Origin: Ancylostoma caninum | Taxonomy: Eukaryota > Nematoda > Chromadorea > Rhabditida > Ancylostomatidae | Assembly: GCA_037903475.1 (NCBI GenBank) | Contig: JBAJFG010000470.1 | Coordinates: 62,001 to 126,000, forward strand | Direction of reading: 5' to 3' | Length of the DNA stretch: 64,000 bases | In this document: positions 52,161 through 63,094 of the stretch, piece by piece | How the letters are laid out: each line of letters begins with the position of its first letter | Numbering within the stretch: position 1 is the stretch's first letter | Notes under the pieces: model-generated | Databases searched by the model: none | What the model saw: only the letters and a program-made list of their open reading frames with translations | Told to the model about the DNA's origin: nothing | Program-made: the position numbers and the translations under genes

Positions 52161-52559
52161 TGTCTGGGTAGAAAACGTTATTTTCAAGAAAAACAGTGTA
52201 TTTTCATCATTCACTTCAATTTTTTATCCGTCGTTCGACTCCTGCTGCCGCGTAGAGCGGTCCGTCGACACCCAGCTCTTATGGGTCAAATCACTGTCTG
52301 TCATTTCTACCACTCGACTGTCGGATACTCACTGTTTGACAATTTCACTAGTACTATTCTCCGGTGACTTACCAGCGAAGTCTCGCTGTTACCCTTGTGG
52401 CAGGTGTATAATAAGGAACTAGTATTTCAATTCGTCACTGCAGGTTGTCCGTCCTCCTTTTCGCCCGATCGATCACGTAGACCATAAGTAATCACACCAA
52501 GCTTTGTTCCTAGTGGCAGGGAATTGAAACGTTTTCAAAATGCCATTTTAAACGCTGCC

Positions 52560-53740
52560 TGAGTTCTAGTTGAACATGGCCGAGATTGCCATTCCCGTTT
52601 TGTTCCATATTGTTCAGGATCGTCCAAGCAAACGCTCCCGCGTGTCTCCGACATGTGCCAGCGTCTTTTGACCAGGCAATCAACCTACTGATCAAGGACG
52701 AGCAAGTTCCGGTGCACCTCAAAACGATAGTGGGACATCCAGTGGATTAATTGTCCAGTTTGGAACTTCTCACCAAGAAGAATTGCGAAAAAGAGGGTCG
52801 TCTAAAGGAAGAGGCAATGGAGAAGAAGCGACTCCAAGACAAAGTCGACTCTCTCAAGAGAGCGTTGTCCAGTAGTAAGACCAGCTCACCCTCGCAACTT
52901 TATGTAGGTGTTCTCCTAACTTAGGCTCCAATGTTGCTCCGTTAGGTACAGTTTGTAAGTGTGAAGAAAAGGAAATGCTGAGATCAGTCGTCGTTTCTAG
53001 TATAACCGAGAGTAGAGATAGTAGCGCAGATAACAGGATTAGTCATGATTCGGAGTGCATGAGAAGAATATTCCATTTTTTAAACATTGAATGTGCGACG
53101 GTATTCTTTTATAGGATGGCAAAGCCCAATTCTAGGTATCCATGTTTGCTGGCGATTGTATAATACTTTCTACCTCGTTCTTCAGAAATGATCTGTTTAG
53201 GAGAGCTCCGAAGCTGAAAACCTTTCCTGTTTAGGGAATATATATTCGTCCGTCACTGCCGAAGGAGGAAAGGGAGCGCCTCGGAGCTCTTAGCTGGGCT
53301 ACGAGAAACTCTAATAGAAATGATGGAATTTCTCAGAAAGAGAATGTATCTTCTCGCTTTAGTGATGTCACACCTATTGCGGTATCTAGTAATGTTGCTA
53401 ACTCGTCTGTAGTCCTAATCTCTCTGTGTTGACGGGAAACAAATGAGTGTTTCTCGGTCTGCAGATGACGGTATCTTTTGCATGGCTACAAATATTCGCT
53501 GCCTGCCCAAAAACGCCCATTCTTCAGCATACTCTATCGTGGAGTTTAACTATGGAAGTATAGGTTTTAGCGAAACTTCGCTTAAACCTTCTTGTGAGGT
53601 GGAGGTTTTAGATAGAACTTGTTCATTTGAAATTTTTCGGTGTGATCGGCCAACGATGCAGGAGGAGTAGCCTTATTTGTAAAGCATTCTTTCATTCCTA
53701 CACTAATTTTTAAGGAATTCGTATGAAAGGGCTATGAAAT
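52560..53740 (+). pseudogene. CR1-like LINE, ORF1 and endonuclease start, decayed
   Basis: A helical stretch LLTKKNCEKEGRLKEEAMEK-KRLQDKVDSLKRALSSSKTS is followed by APKLKTFPV and IYIRPSLPKEERERLGALSW, the ORF1 RNA-binding part. Then TNIRCLPKNAHSSAYSI, IGFSETSLKPSCEVEVLD and FEIFRCDRP match the start of an APE-type endonuclease (TNIRSL, TETWL, FRCDR). The E of TETWL remains as SETSL. Stops and frame changes show it is dead. Confidence 0.7.
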
Positions 53741-53799
53741 GGTTGCTTGTGATCTGCATCATGCATCAGAAACATCTGATCGAGTTCTGACTGTTTTTA

Positions 53800-54599
53800 T
53801 AAACTATGGACCCATATCCTGCCGTTTTCCCACTGATGGGCCACGGCGGACCCTTTCTCGATCGATACCTATCATGATGTTTTTCAGGGGTCGCGGCACA
53901 TCTGTCCATGATCAATGCACCCGCACTCTTTATAAATCTCGAGAGTAATGGAAGAAAGTTGGGAAATATTTAGAAAGTTTGATCAATTGCACAACTGGTT
54001 CCAGAAAATGTCGCAACAGCTTATGATAACGCGTTCTTCGTCCGTTCATTATGTGCATTTGATTGTACTGCCCTTCTTAAGAACAGACAGATCCTCAGGC
54101 TGCATAATCCCCATGGGACCTCAGCGAGAGGTGCGCAAAGAGCATATCCCAAGTGAGGAAACCGAGTGGATCCTATCGCTAAGGCCTCCACAGCATGCAC
54201 ATCTTTTCCAGGTGGTTACCGTCCAGTGTTTCAAAATTGACCAGGCAGCTATAGTCAATGTTTCAAGATCGAGTGGAGTTAATAACAAAGTTCCAGCAGA
54301 GGGGCGACTCTGCTCCGTACATTGCTGCTACGCATCGTCAAATCGTTGTAAACACTGTCTCGCCCGGAGGGCTCGAGACCGCTAGCCGCTGGTCCCACCG
54401 CGAAATCCTGAGTGCACCTGACTTCCACTACGTCTATGCACCTATGACGAAACATCGGCCCAATGCCCCGTCAGCTTTGCATTCTCGCGAGCACTGTCTA
54501 TAACTGAGCCCCATGATGCAAACATGAGATCACTTCCTGCTTCCCTGCCGCCTGCGCTCTAGAAAATTTTGTTGCACTACCATGATTTATATAAGAGGA
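53800..54599 (-). mobile_element. Helitron family A copy 4, reversed 5' fragment
   Basis: On the minus strand it starts TCCTCTTATATAAATCATGG after host A, identical to the 5' end of copy 3 (14773). It then follows copy 3 for about 0.75 kb before one or two 60 bp minisatellite units (53800-53930). The 3' hairpin is missing. The plus frame 54258-54503 is the counterpart of the minus frame 14869-15096; both lack a known domain. Confidence 0.8.
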
Positions 54600-54724
54600 T
54601 AAGTTGCCCATATGATAGCTCATCCAATAGAGTACATTTTCAATATGAGCCTTTCGTGCTGAAGTACCGAGACGATGTAGGCATGTTTTTGTCACACCCA
54701 TGAGAAAAGAATCACCCCTTTTCT

Positions 54725-54941
54725 GATCCTTCTAATATAGATCAACACCTCATCGGTGTTTTGGAGATTGTTTGAAAAGGTGATCAAGAAAGTTATCGTT
54801 GAACACTCAGGGAATAAACTAATCTTACCAGCTGGTCAGCATGGATTCAAAAGGGACGTTCCTTAGTAACGGGATGTTAGAGACGTTGGATCACTGGACT
54901 GCAGCTCTCGATGACAAGAACGATATAAATGTTATTTATTT
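54725..54941 (+). pseudogene. CR1-like LINE reverse transcriptase, N-terminal motifs
   Basis: SSVFWRLFEKVIKKVIVEHS, then NKLILPAGQHGFKRDVP, then after a frame change LETLDHWTAALDDKNDINVI and YL. This is the region around the RT fingers (FEK, QHGFR, DVIYLDF) of CR1/Jockey LINEs. It stops exactly where the esterase 3'-end copy begins, before the D of YLDF. Confidence 0.75.
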
Positions 54942-55075
54942 GAAGGAACCAGCGCAAGAAATAAGCCTTTCATAACAACGTAATAACGCGATGATTGGTC
55001 TGAATAGGCTGTTTGAAATGTTAGATTTTCATAGATTTGCTTGTAATAAATTAATCTTATTATAAAACTGAGCAA
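54942..55075 (+). pseudogene. Stray copy of esterase C-terminal codons and 3' UTR
   Basis: Matches 48147-48280 of the esterase gene with substitutions and a one-base deletion. It covers AAGGAAC(C/T)AGC, ATAAGCCTT, GTAATAACGCGATGA, AGATTTTCA, TTGTAATAAATTAAT and TATAAA(A/G)CTGAGCA. The deletion shifts the frame and stops it before ITR. No other esterase exon is visible nearby. It is fused to the LINE fragment on its left. Confidence 0.85.
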
Positions 55076-55079
55076 TACA

Positions 55080-56200
55080 TATACACGAATAAAACACGAG
55101 TAAATGTCAACTGTCCAATACACTGTTATGCGGGTAGAGCCGATGTTTCCGTACGGCGCTTCGTGCTCTGCTTCGTATTAAACTGTTCCACACCTGGAAA
55201 CGCAAAGTATCTTCAATACTTCTGAACATCTAAGTAAACAACTCAATGATGCCCCGATCATCACCGTTAGAGTGGTGTGGCGCATTATATATGAAAAAGG
55301 GGTGTGGCCAGGCTCTGCGATTTGTCAGTTCAGGAAATAGGCCAGTTACGGGGTCCGACAGCACCGCCCACTCCAGGTGTAACGCTCCAAACCCCGTTGA
55401 AGCTCTACGTAATTTATGGGCTCTTTTATGGGCTCTTTTCTTTTATTTATGGGCCTCAATTGCATACGAGGAGAGGAGCCTCCGCGACACTAAATGAACA
55501 ATAAACCCACCTTTTTAATGGAACAGGCATGATTCTGACATCGATTCATGTCGCAAAAAGGTTGCTTTTGGCAGTGAGCACAAGCGATGCGAGATATAGC
55601 TCGCAACCGCTCTTCGCGACTCATCGACCACAGGGCATACTGAAAAGCTGATTGCAGCTCCATGCAAAAGGAACACCAAGGATCGCTTCCAGAAGTTAGG
55701 CAGCCAGGCCTGAAACAGCGACATCAGCAGACGACACAAGGAGTAAAAGACACTCACGTGAAGCAAGGCGAATTAACTTCTGCTTGCCATCGTATGGTAA
55801 GTAGGAGGAGGTCAGTGACCCGACGTAGGGCAGGGAGTATATGCACGTGGGCGTAGTACATAATGTGAATCTGAAACTTATGGAATAGGAGACGAACCAA
55901 GTATTCAGGAAAAGTTGAGGAAACGAAAGTATGATGTATTGGTATCACATTGGAACAAAAGAAGGAAGGGAGCGTTTCTCTGGCTGTCGCTGTTCCTCTT
56001 GTGTCCATCGATTTTCTTATAGGGGAAGTGTATATAAGGCAAGAGGCCAGACTTGCGGATCGAAGTGAGATCTATCTTGGGTTTGAATCTTTGCTTGACA
56101 AGATGTTCCAGCATATATCTCATTTCTGTTATATTTTCGAAAAAAAGCGACTTTTTGGGAGAGTTTACACCATACTGCTACCGGTGTTGCAGCTGCTAGC
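55080..56200. other. Unassigned non-coding stretch
   Basis: Only short frames without domains (55246-55497, 55662-55856, 55950-56237). No inverted termini were noticed. Confidence 0.4.
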
Positions 56201-56204
56201 GTAC

Positions 56205-56275
56205 AATGCTAGAGCAGCCGAGCGGATAGGACATTGAGCCACTAAGCACAGGCTGGAGGGTTTGGATCCCGTCAG
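56205..56275 (+). ncRNA. tRNA-like sequence (tRNA relic or SINE head)
   Basis: GCAGCCGAGCGGATAGGACA resembles an A box of a Leu/Ser-type tRNA. GGGTTTGGATCCCG, about 35 bases on, resembles a B box/T arm. The anticodon arm is poor and no good acceptor stem closes, so a working tRNA is unlikely. Confidence 0.3.
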
Positions 56276-56299
56276 TGAATTTTTGTTTTGCACTTTTTT

Positions 56300-57132
56300 A
56301 GTCCTTTTATTTCTTTGAAAGATATTCAGAGGATTATATCACATCATCTACTCGTATTAATGCACCAACCACTTGATTCCCCGCTACTGTTCAATATTTA
56401 CTCCATGGACCTAGCAAACTTTGTGAAAACTGGTACCCAAATGAAGATAGCTGCATACGCTGACGACATCAAAATCTACGCAGCTTATAATGATGCGGAG
56501 AAACAGAAAATTAGAGCTGAGCTAAAGCAATTAATCCAAAAAATGTTGACCTGGGCTCAAATGTGGAGCATCCAAGTGAACACCTCCAAAAGTCGTGTTA
56601 TGATATTAGGAGGGAGAAATGAGGAACTAGATATGGCCCGCGATCTTGAAGTTCTTCACCACCCTCTAAAGATCATTGAAAACCTAGTAGAAAAAGCGAG
56701 AGATATCATGCACTCAGTTTTGAGGAACATTCACACGTAGATATTTTGCTAAGATTGAAAACCTAGTAGAAAAAGCGAGAGATATCATGCACTCAGTTTT
56801 GAGGAACGCTCACACGTAGATATTTTGCTAAGGCTATATGAGGCTTATGTTTTGCCAGTACTGGAGTACTGTAGTCAGGTGTGGAATCCAGTTTTGAATA
56901 AAGACACCCAAAAACTAAAACAAGTGCAGAAGACATTTATAATGATTGTGTTTTACTGCCCTTTTCCGAGCACAGATTACCCACAGGCTCTGCCAGATTA
57001 TAGAACTAGGTTGAAAGTCCTAGGGCTTAGAAGCTTGCTATACAGAGCACAAGCAGATATTCTCATGGGGTTCAAAATTCTCCGTTGTGAGGTTCGTTTA
57101 AAACCCTCAGACTATGGACTTTCAGATTTGTA
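56300..57132 (+). pseudogene. CR1-like LINE reverse transcriptase, catalytic and C-terminal part
   Basis: QPLDSPLLFNIYSMDLANFV, then MKIAAYADDIKIYAAYN with the catalytic YADD, then KMLTWAQMWSIQVNTSKSRV. After a 79 bp tandem duplication comes LRLYEAYVLPVLEYCSQVWN, then LKQVQKTF and LPDYRTRLKVLGLRSLLYRA. The order fits the RT palm, thumb and connection of CR1/Jockey elements. The duplication and stops break the frame. It probably belonged with 54725-54941 before insertions separated them. Confidence 0.82.
56675..56832 (+). repeat. 79 bp tandem duplication inside the LINE relic
   Basis: Copies at 56675-56753 and 56754-56832 differ at only a couple of bases (AACATTCACACG against AACGCTCACACG). 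It shifts the reading frame and adds stops. Confidence 0.93.
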
Positions 57133-57139
57133 AGCAACC

Positions 57140-58590
57140 GAAGATTAAGTTTCAACATAGTATCTTCCAGATCTGGTAAATGGCACTGCTATTTACAACA
57201 GAGCGCTTTTGCTTGCAGTACTTCTCAGATTTTGAACAGACCCCCACCTCTACTGGCGACTTCAGAAGACTCAAAAATACTGAAGAAACGTTCCGAAATG
57301 TGATCCTATTGGATCTTGTTGGCACCGAGGAAGTACGGTGTGGTCAATATTCCAATATGTTTCCTTGCTTTTCGCGTGACACGGAATGTTATGTTTTACC
57401 TTATCCTTTCTCACGTTATACTGTTTAATCACTGTAGGACTTTTTTTAGGTGTGGGCTGACAGGTTCTCATTTTCGCTGAGCATTATAGAGCTTCCAGTG
57501 AGGAGAAGTTTACCCACTGGTGCAAACAAGTGCGATTCCGTTATTGAACCGAATTCACTCCGTTACTGCCCAAGAAGACCCGGAGCTAGTAGTAGCTGCC
57601 GTTCGGCGTTTGCGTGGGATGAACCCGTTTGTCAAACTGCTGGCACTGCTCCTAGACTCCGCATGGGAATGAGTTCATCTTGCTGGTTGATGCGAGCGCC
57701 AGCCTCCAAAGCTCTGCAAACTGTTTGAGCACGTATTCGAATACGACAATTACACTTCAATTTTGGCACTTGCCTTAGCATAACATGGTCAGCCCCTCGA
57801 AGCACTACATAAATGTCCCATTAGATTCCACGTAACAATTCTGACCTCCGCCCGTACACCCCCTATCATCTGTTTCTTGTCTTCCTTTTTTTCATTAGCT
57901 TCTGTTCTTCTGACCTATCACATATCGGTTACTAGTGCACGCCTACGCGCGTAATAAATAAGTAGGGAAATAACTGCGTTACATTGAACATCCTAGCTCG
58001 CTTATGGGTACAGTTTCCCCACGGGCGGCTATAACGTAGTGAATTTTTCATTCAAGACAAAAAAGACTGGCACTGTGAAAATACAAACGCTGATAGAACA
58101 TCGCTCGCTCAGTGAAGTGTTCGTATACAACATTTTTCAAGAATTTGGGTTGTAGCTTTTGCAGGCTACCTGCCGCATTAACACGAACGGGTGAAATGGA
58201 GTGGTTTTTCAAATATCTCTTGAAGAGGACTGAAAAACGACAATGCAAAACGGACGCCAAAGATGGATCCTTCCTGCAAAACCTCCACCTTCACCTTAAT
58301 GGTCTGGTATCCTACCCGCTCAGCCACTGTTCACTATGTTTCGAGTACTGCAATATCTGTACCAGTTTAGTGCAAACTATCCAAAAAAGTGCCTTTTTCT
58401 GGAAATCCTACTATATTAAAAGATTTGGTCGCTAATTCCCGAGAACGCGTCTGTTACTGCGCGTCGACTCTCAGCGCATTGTCGATACGCAGTGTTGTGA
58501 TGAGTACTTTAAAAAAGGGGCCCCTGGCCTAAATTTCCACATTGTCCGCTTTTTTCTTCCTAGATCTTTATCTTCCTTGTTATAGGGTGA
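57140..58590. other. Unassigned non-coding stretch
   Basis: Frames at 57180-57428, 57450-57728 and 58112-58435 have no recognised domain. Nothing else was noticed. Confidence 0.4.
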
Positions 58591-58599
58591 CACCTCCCT

Positions 58600-59314
58600 A
58601 AGGGCCGGCGTAGGTTTTAGGCTACTTTGCACCTGGGATTATTGATTAGTTTATCGATTATATCGATTTTATTGATTTTTCGCTATTTTTGCCCCAGGCG
58701 TGGCGAGGACATGTCTACTGGGGTATGTCAGTACGCTGAACACGAATATGACAACCGTTTCGTACGGCACTATCGATTTATCGATTTTATTGATTTTTCG
58801 CTTGTTTTGCCCCAGTGACGCGGTGAAGACATGGCTATTGGGGTATGTCAATACGCTGAACACGAATATGACAACCGTTTCGTACGGCACTATCGATTTA
58901 TCGATTTTATTGATTTTTCGCTTGTTTTGCCCCAGTGACGGTGAAGACATGGCTATTGGGGTATGTCAATACGCTGAAGACGAATATGACAACCGTTTCG
59001 TACGGCACTATCGATTTATCGATTTTATTGATTTTTCGCTTGTTTTGCCCCAGTGACGGTGAAGACATGGCTATTGGGGTATGTCAATACGCTGAAGACG
59101 AATATGACAACCGTTTCGTACGGCACTATCGATTTGTCGATTTTATTGATTTTTTGCTAATTTTGCCCCTGCGCGGCGAAGACATGTCACTGGAGTATGT
59201 CAATACGCTGAACACGAATATGAAACCGTTTTGTACAGCACTATCGATTTATCGATTTTATTGATTTTTCGCTATTTTTGCCAGGACCCGAGCAAAGCCG
59301 GGTACACAGTCTAG
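58600..59314 (+). mobile_element. Helitron family B copy 3, 5'-truncated
   Basis: It begins near GGGCCGGCGTAGGTTTTAGG (shared with copies 1 and 2). It contains five to six tandem units and ends GGACCCGAGCAAAGCCGGGT-ACACAGT-CTAG before T (59315). The ACCCG...CGGGT hairpin and CTAG|T are Helitron 3' features. The TC start and GT-rich run seen in other copies are missing. Confidence 0.72.
58640..59280 (+). repeat. About 118 bp tandem array of family B
   Basis: Units start near 58698, 58817, 58936, 59053 and 59170. Each contains GAAGACATGGCTATTGGGGT, CAATACGCTGAACACGAATA, CCGTTTCGTACGGCACTATC and GATTTATCGATTTTATTGAT. The middle units are nearly identical, so amplification was recent. Stop-free units give false frames on both strands. 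Confidence 0.95.
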
Positions 59315-59509
59315 TAATAAAAATTCAAAAAATAATGGTGAAACTAAACAACTGGATTCAAAGAATCAAACACATATAAGATTTTTTTTTAATCCAGCAA
59401 GCCATTCTCAGGGGTGAAGGGGCTCCCTGCAAATCCGATTTGGAGCCCAATAATCCTAATAATGTCGATTAACGTTACAACAAAATCCTAGCACATGATT
59501 TCGTTTCCT

Positions 59510-62500
59510 GACATGGTTTTGAAACGAAGTGGTAGCGCTGTTCCCATCCGTTGGGGTTTTTCCTTGATTTTGACTGGGCCAGTGGTAAACATGCGCCGGT
59601 CTCAGGTAAAGAGGCACGCAGGTCCATTGGTCGGGATTTTCCCGCCAGTGGTAAACAGTTGCTGGTCTCAGGTAAAGGGGCACACGGGTCCGTTGGTCAG
59701 AATTTTCCCGCCAGTGGTAAACAGGTGCTGGTCTCTGGTAAAGGGGCACATGGGTCATTGGCCAGAATTTTCCCGTCAGTGGTAAACAGGTGCTGGACTC
59801 TGGTAAAGGGTCACACGGGTCTTTGGTGAGCACTTCCCTTGGGTTCCATTGGGCCAGTGGTAAACAGTTGCTGGTCTCAGGTAAAGGAGCACGGGTCCGT
59901 TGGTCAGAATTTTCCCGCCAGTGGTAAACAGGTGCTGGAATCTGGTAAAGGGTTACACGGGTCCGTTGGTCAGCTCTTTCCCTTGGGTTCGACTGGGCCA
60001 ATGGTAAACAGGTGCTGGTCTCTGGTAAAGGGACACATGGGTCTGTTGGTCAGAATTTTCCCGCCAGTGGTAAACAGGTGCTCGACTCTGGTAGAGGAGC
60101 ACACGGGTCTTTGGTCAGCACTTCCCTTGGGTTCGACTGGGCCAATGGTAAACAGGCGCCGGTCTCAGGTAAAGGGGCACACGGGTCCGTTGGTCAGGAC
60201 TTTCCCTTGGGTTCCACTGGGCCAGTGGTAAACAGTTGCTGGTCTCAGGTAAAGGGGCACACGGGTCGTTGCTCAGCTCTTTCCCTTGGGTTCGACTGGG
60301 CCAATGGTAAACAGGTGCTGGTCTCTGGTAAAGGGACACATGGGTCTGTTGGTCAGAATTTTCCCGCCAGTGGTAAACAGGTGCTGGACTCTGGTAGAGG
60401 AGCACACGGGTCTTTGGTCAGCACTTCCTTTGGGTTCGACTGGGCCAATGGTAAACAGGCGCCGGTCTCAGGTAAAGGGGCACACGGGTCCGTTGGTCAG
60501 GACTTTCCCTTGGGTTCCACTGGGCCAGTGTAAACAGTTGCTGGTCTCAGGTAAAGGGGCACACGGGTCCGTTGGTCAGGACTTTCCCTTCGATTCCACT
60601 GGGCCAGTGATAAACAGGTGCTGGTCTCAGGTAAAGGGGCACACGGGTCCGTTGGTCAGGACTTCCCCTTGGGTTCCACTGGGCCAGTGGTAAACAGTTG
60701 CTGGTCTCAGGTAAAGGGGCACACGGGTCCGTTGGTCAGGACTTTCCCTTGGATTCCACTGGGCCAGTGATAAACAGGTGCTGGTCTCAGGTAAAGGGGC
60801 ACACGGGTCGTTGCTCAGCTCTTTCCCTTGGGTTCGACTGGGCCAATGGTAAACAGGTGCTGGTCTCTGGTAAAGGGACACATGGGTCTGTTGGTCAGAA
60901 TTTTCCCGCCAGTGGTAAACAGGTGCTGGACTCTGGTAGAGGAGCACACGTGTCTTTGGTCAGCACTTCCTTTGGGTTCGACTGGGCCAATGGCAAACAG
61001 GCGCCGGTCTCAGGTAAAGGGGCACACGGGTCCGTTGGTCAGGACTTTCCCTTGGGTTCCACTGGGCCAGTGGTAAACAGTTGCTGGTCTCAGGTAAAGG
61101 GGCACACGGGTCCGTTGGTCAGGACTTTCTCTTGGGTTCGACTGGGCCAATGGTAAACAGGTGCTGGTCTCTGGTAAAGGGACACATGGGTCTGTTGGTC
61201 AGAATTTTCCCGCCAGTGGTAAACAGGTGCTCGACTCTGGTAGAGGAGCACACGGGTCTTTGGTCAGCACTTCCCTTGGGTTCGACTGGGCCAATGGTAA
61301 ACAGGCGCCGGTCTCAGGTAAAGGGGCACACGGGTCCGTTGGTCAGGACTTTCCCTTGGGTTCCACTGGGCCAGTGGTAAACAGGTGCTGGTCTCAGGTA
61401 AAGGGGCACACGGGTCCGTTGGTCAGGACTTTCCCTTGGGTTCCACTGGGCCAGTGGTAAACAGTTGCTGGTCTCAGGTAAAGGGGCACACGGGTCCGTT
61501 GGTCAGGACTTTCCCTTGGATTCCACTGGGCCAGTGATAAACAGGTGCTGGTCTCAGGTAAAGGGGCACACGGGTCGTTGCTCAGCTCTTTCCCTTGGGT
61601 TCGACTGGGCCAATGGTAAACAGGTGCTGGTCTCTGGTAAAGGGACACATGGGTCTGTTGGTCAGAATTTTCCCGCCAGTGGTAAACAGGTGCTGGACTC
61701 TGGTAGAGGAGCACACGGGTCTTTGGTCAGCACTTCCTTTGGGTTCGACTGGGCCAATGGCAAACAGGCGCCGGTCTCAGGTAAAGGGGCACACGGGTCC
61801 GTTGGTCAGGACTTTCCCTTGGGTTCCACTGGGCCAGTGGTAAACAGTTGCTGGTCTCAGGTAAAGGGGCACACGGGTCCGCTGGTCAGGACTTTCCCTT
61901 GGGTTCCACTGGGCCAGTGTAAACAGTTGCTGGTCTCAGGTAAAGGGGCACACGGGTCCGATGGTCAGGACTTTCCCTTGGATTCCACTGGGCCAGTGAT
62001 AAACAGGTGCTGGTCTCAGGTAAAGGGGCACACGGGTCCGTTGGTCAGGACTTTCCCTTGGGTTCCACTGGGCCAGTGGTAAACAGTTGCTGGTCTCAGG
62101 TAAAGGGGCACACGGGTCCGTTGGTCAGGTCTTTCTCTTAGGTTCCACTGGACCAATGATAAAAAGGCGCCGACCTCAGGCAAAGGGGCACAAGGGATTT
62201 CAGGATTTTCCCTTGGGTTCGACTGGGCCAATGGTAAACAGGGGCACATGGGTCGTTGGTCAGAATTTTCCCGTCAGTGGTAAATAGGTGCTGGTCTCTG
62301 GTAAAGGGACACATGGGTCTGTTGGTCAGAATTTTCCCGCCAGTGGTAAACAGGTGCTGGACTCTGGTAAAGAGGCACACGGGTCTTTGGTCAGCACTTC
62401 CCTTGGGTTCGACTGGGCCAATGGTAAACAGGCGCCGGTCTCAAGCTAAGGGGCACACGGGTCCGCTGGTCAGGATTTTCCTTTGACTGCGACGCTGTCA

Positions 62501-62830
62501 GCAGCAAAGTTGCGCCCGTCTCAGGTAAAGGGACACACGTATCGCGCCGGTGTCAGATGAAGGGGCACACGTGCCGCGCCGGTCTCAGGTAAAGGGGCAC
62601 ACTTGTCCACTGCGCGGTATTTTCCCTTGGGTTTGACTGGGCTAGTGGTAAAGTAGCGCTGGTTTTAGGTAAAGGGGCGCACTGGTCCATTGATCGGAAC
62701 TTTTCCTTCAGTCCAACTGGGCCAGTAGTGAATTGGCGAGGTCTGTTGGCCGGGATTTTCCCGTGAGTCCGGCTGGCTGGCTCAATGGTAAAGCGGCGTT
62801 GGCTTCAGGCAAAAGGCAACACATTTTCAT
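59510..62830 (+). repeat. 65-80 bp satellite array with higher-order structure
   Basis: About 45 units contain GGTAAACAG(G/T)TGCTGGT, CTCAGGTAAAGGGGCACACG, GGTCCGTTGGTCAG and CCCTTGGGTTCCACTGGGCC. A shorter unit type has TTTTCCCGCCAGTGGTAAAC. Blocks recur at a fixed offset: the stretch at 60698 returns at 61465 and that at 60828 returns at 61595, both 767 bp apart. Edges (after 62480) are degenerate. Frames of 80-205 codons on both strands are repeat artefacts. Confidence 0.95.
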
Positions 62831-63094
62831 TGGTCGTCAACAAAAAGAAGGTCGTGGTCTTCAAAAATTTCAATCAGTCAATTTTGGCATTTTGTGACTC
62901 CTGGACAAGCTGTTTGCCACTGTTCAGTTTGAGTTTCTCAAAATCTAAGGATTAGTTCTATTCAGACAGGTGTTGAAACTGAATGAAGTGCTTAATTAGG
63001 TTTGTTTGCAGACACTCTACTCGAACTCTAATACCAACACTGATAGAATGCGGTGAAACTTTGAGCCAAGGAACTCACGGGGTTACTATCTCGC
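62831..63094. other. Spacer between the two satellite arrays
   Basis: No repeat unit or coding frame recognised; ordinary AT-rich sequence. Confidence 0.5.

Noticed and set aside
58669..59264. Repetitive frames on both strands (NTNMTTVSYGTIDLSILLIF-type)
   Set aside because: Family B Helitron tandem units; no independent evidence of coding.
59839..62082. Frames up to 205 codons with a repeating VNRCWSQVKGHTGPL-type peptide
   Set aside because: Satellite unit translation, open on both strands, without start context or splice structure.
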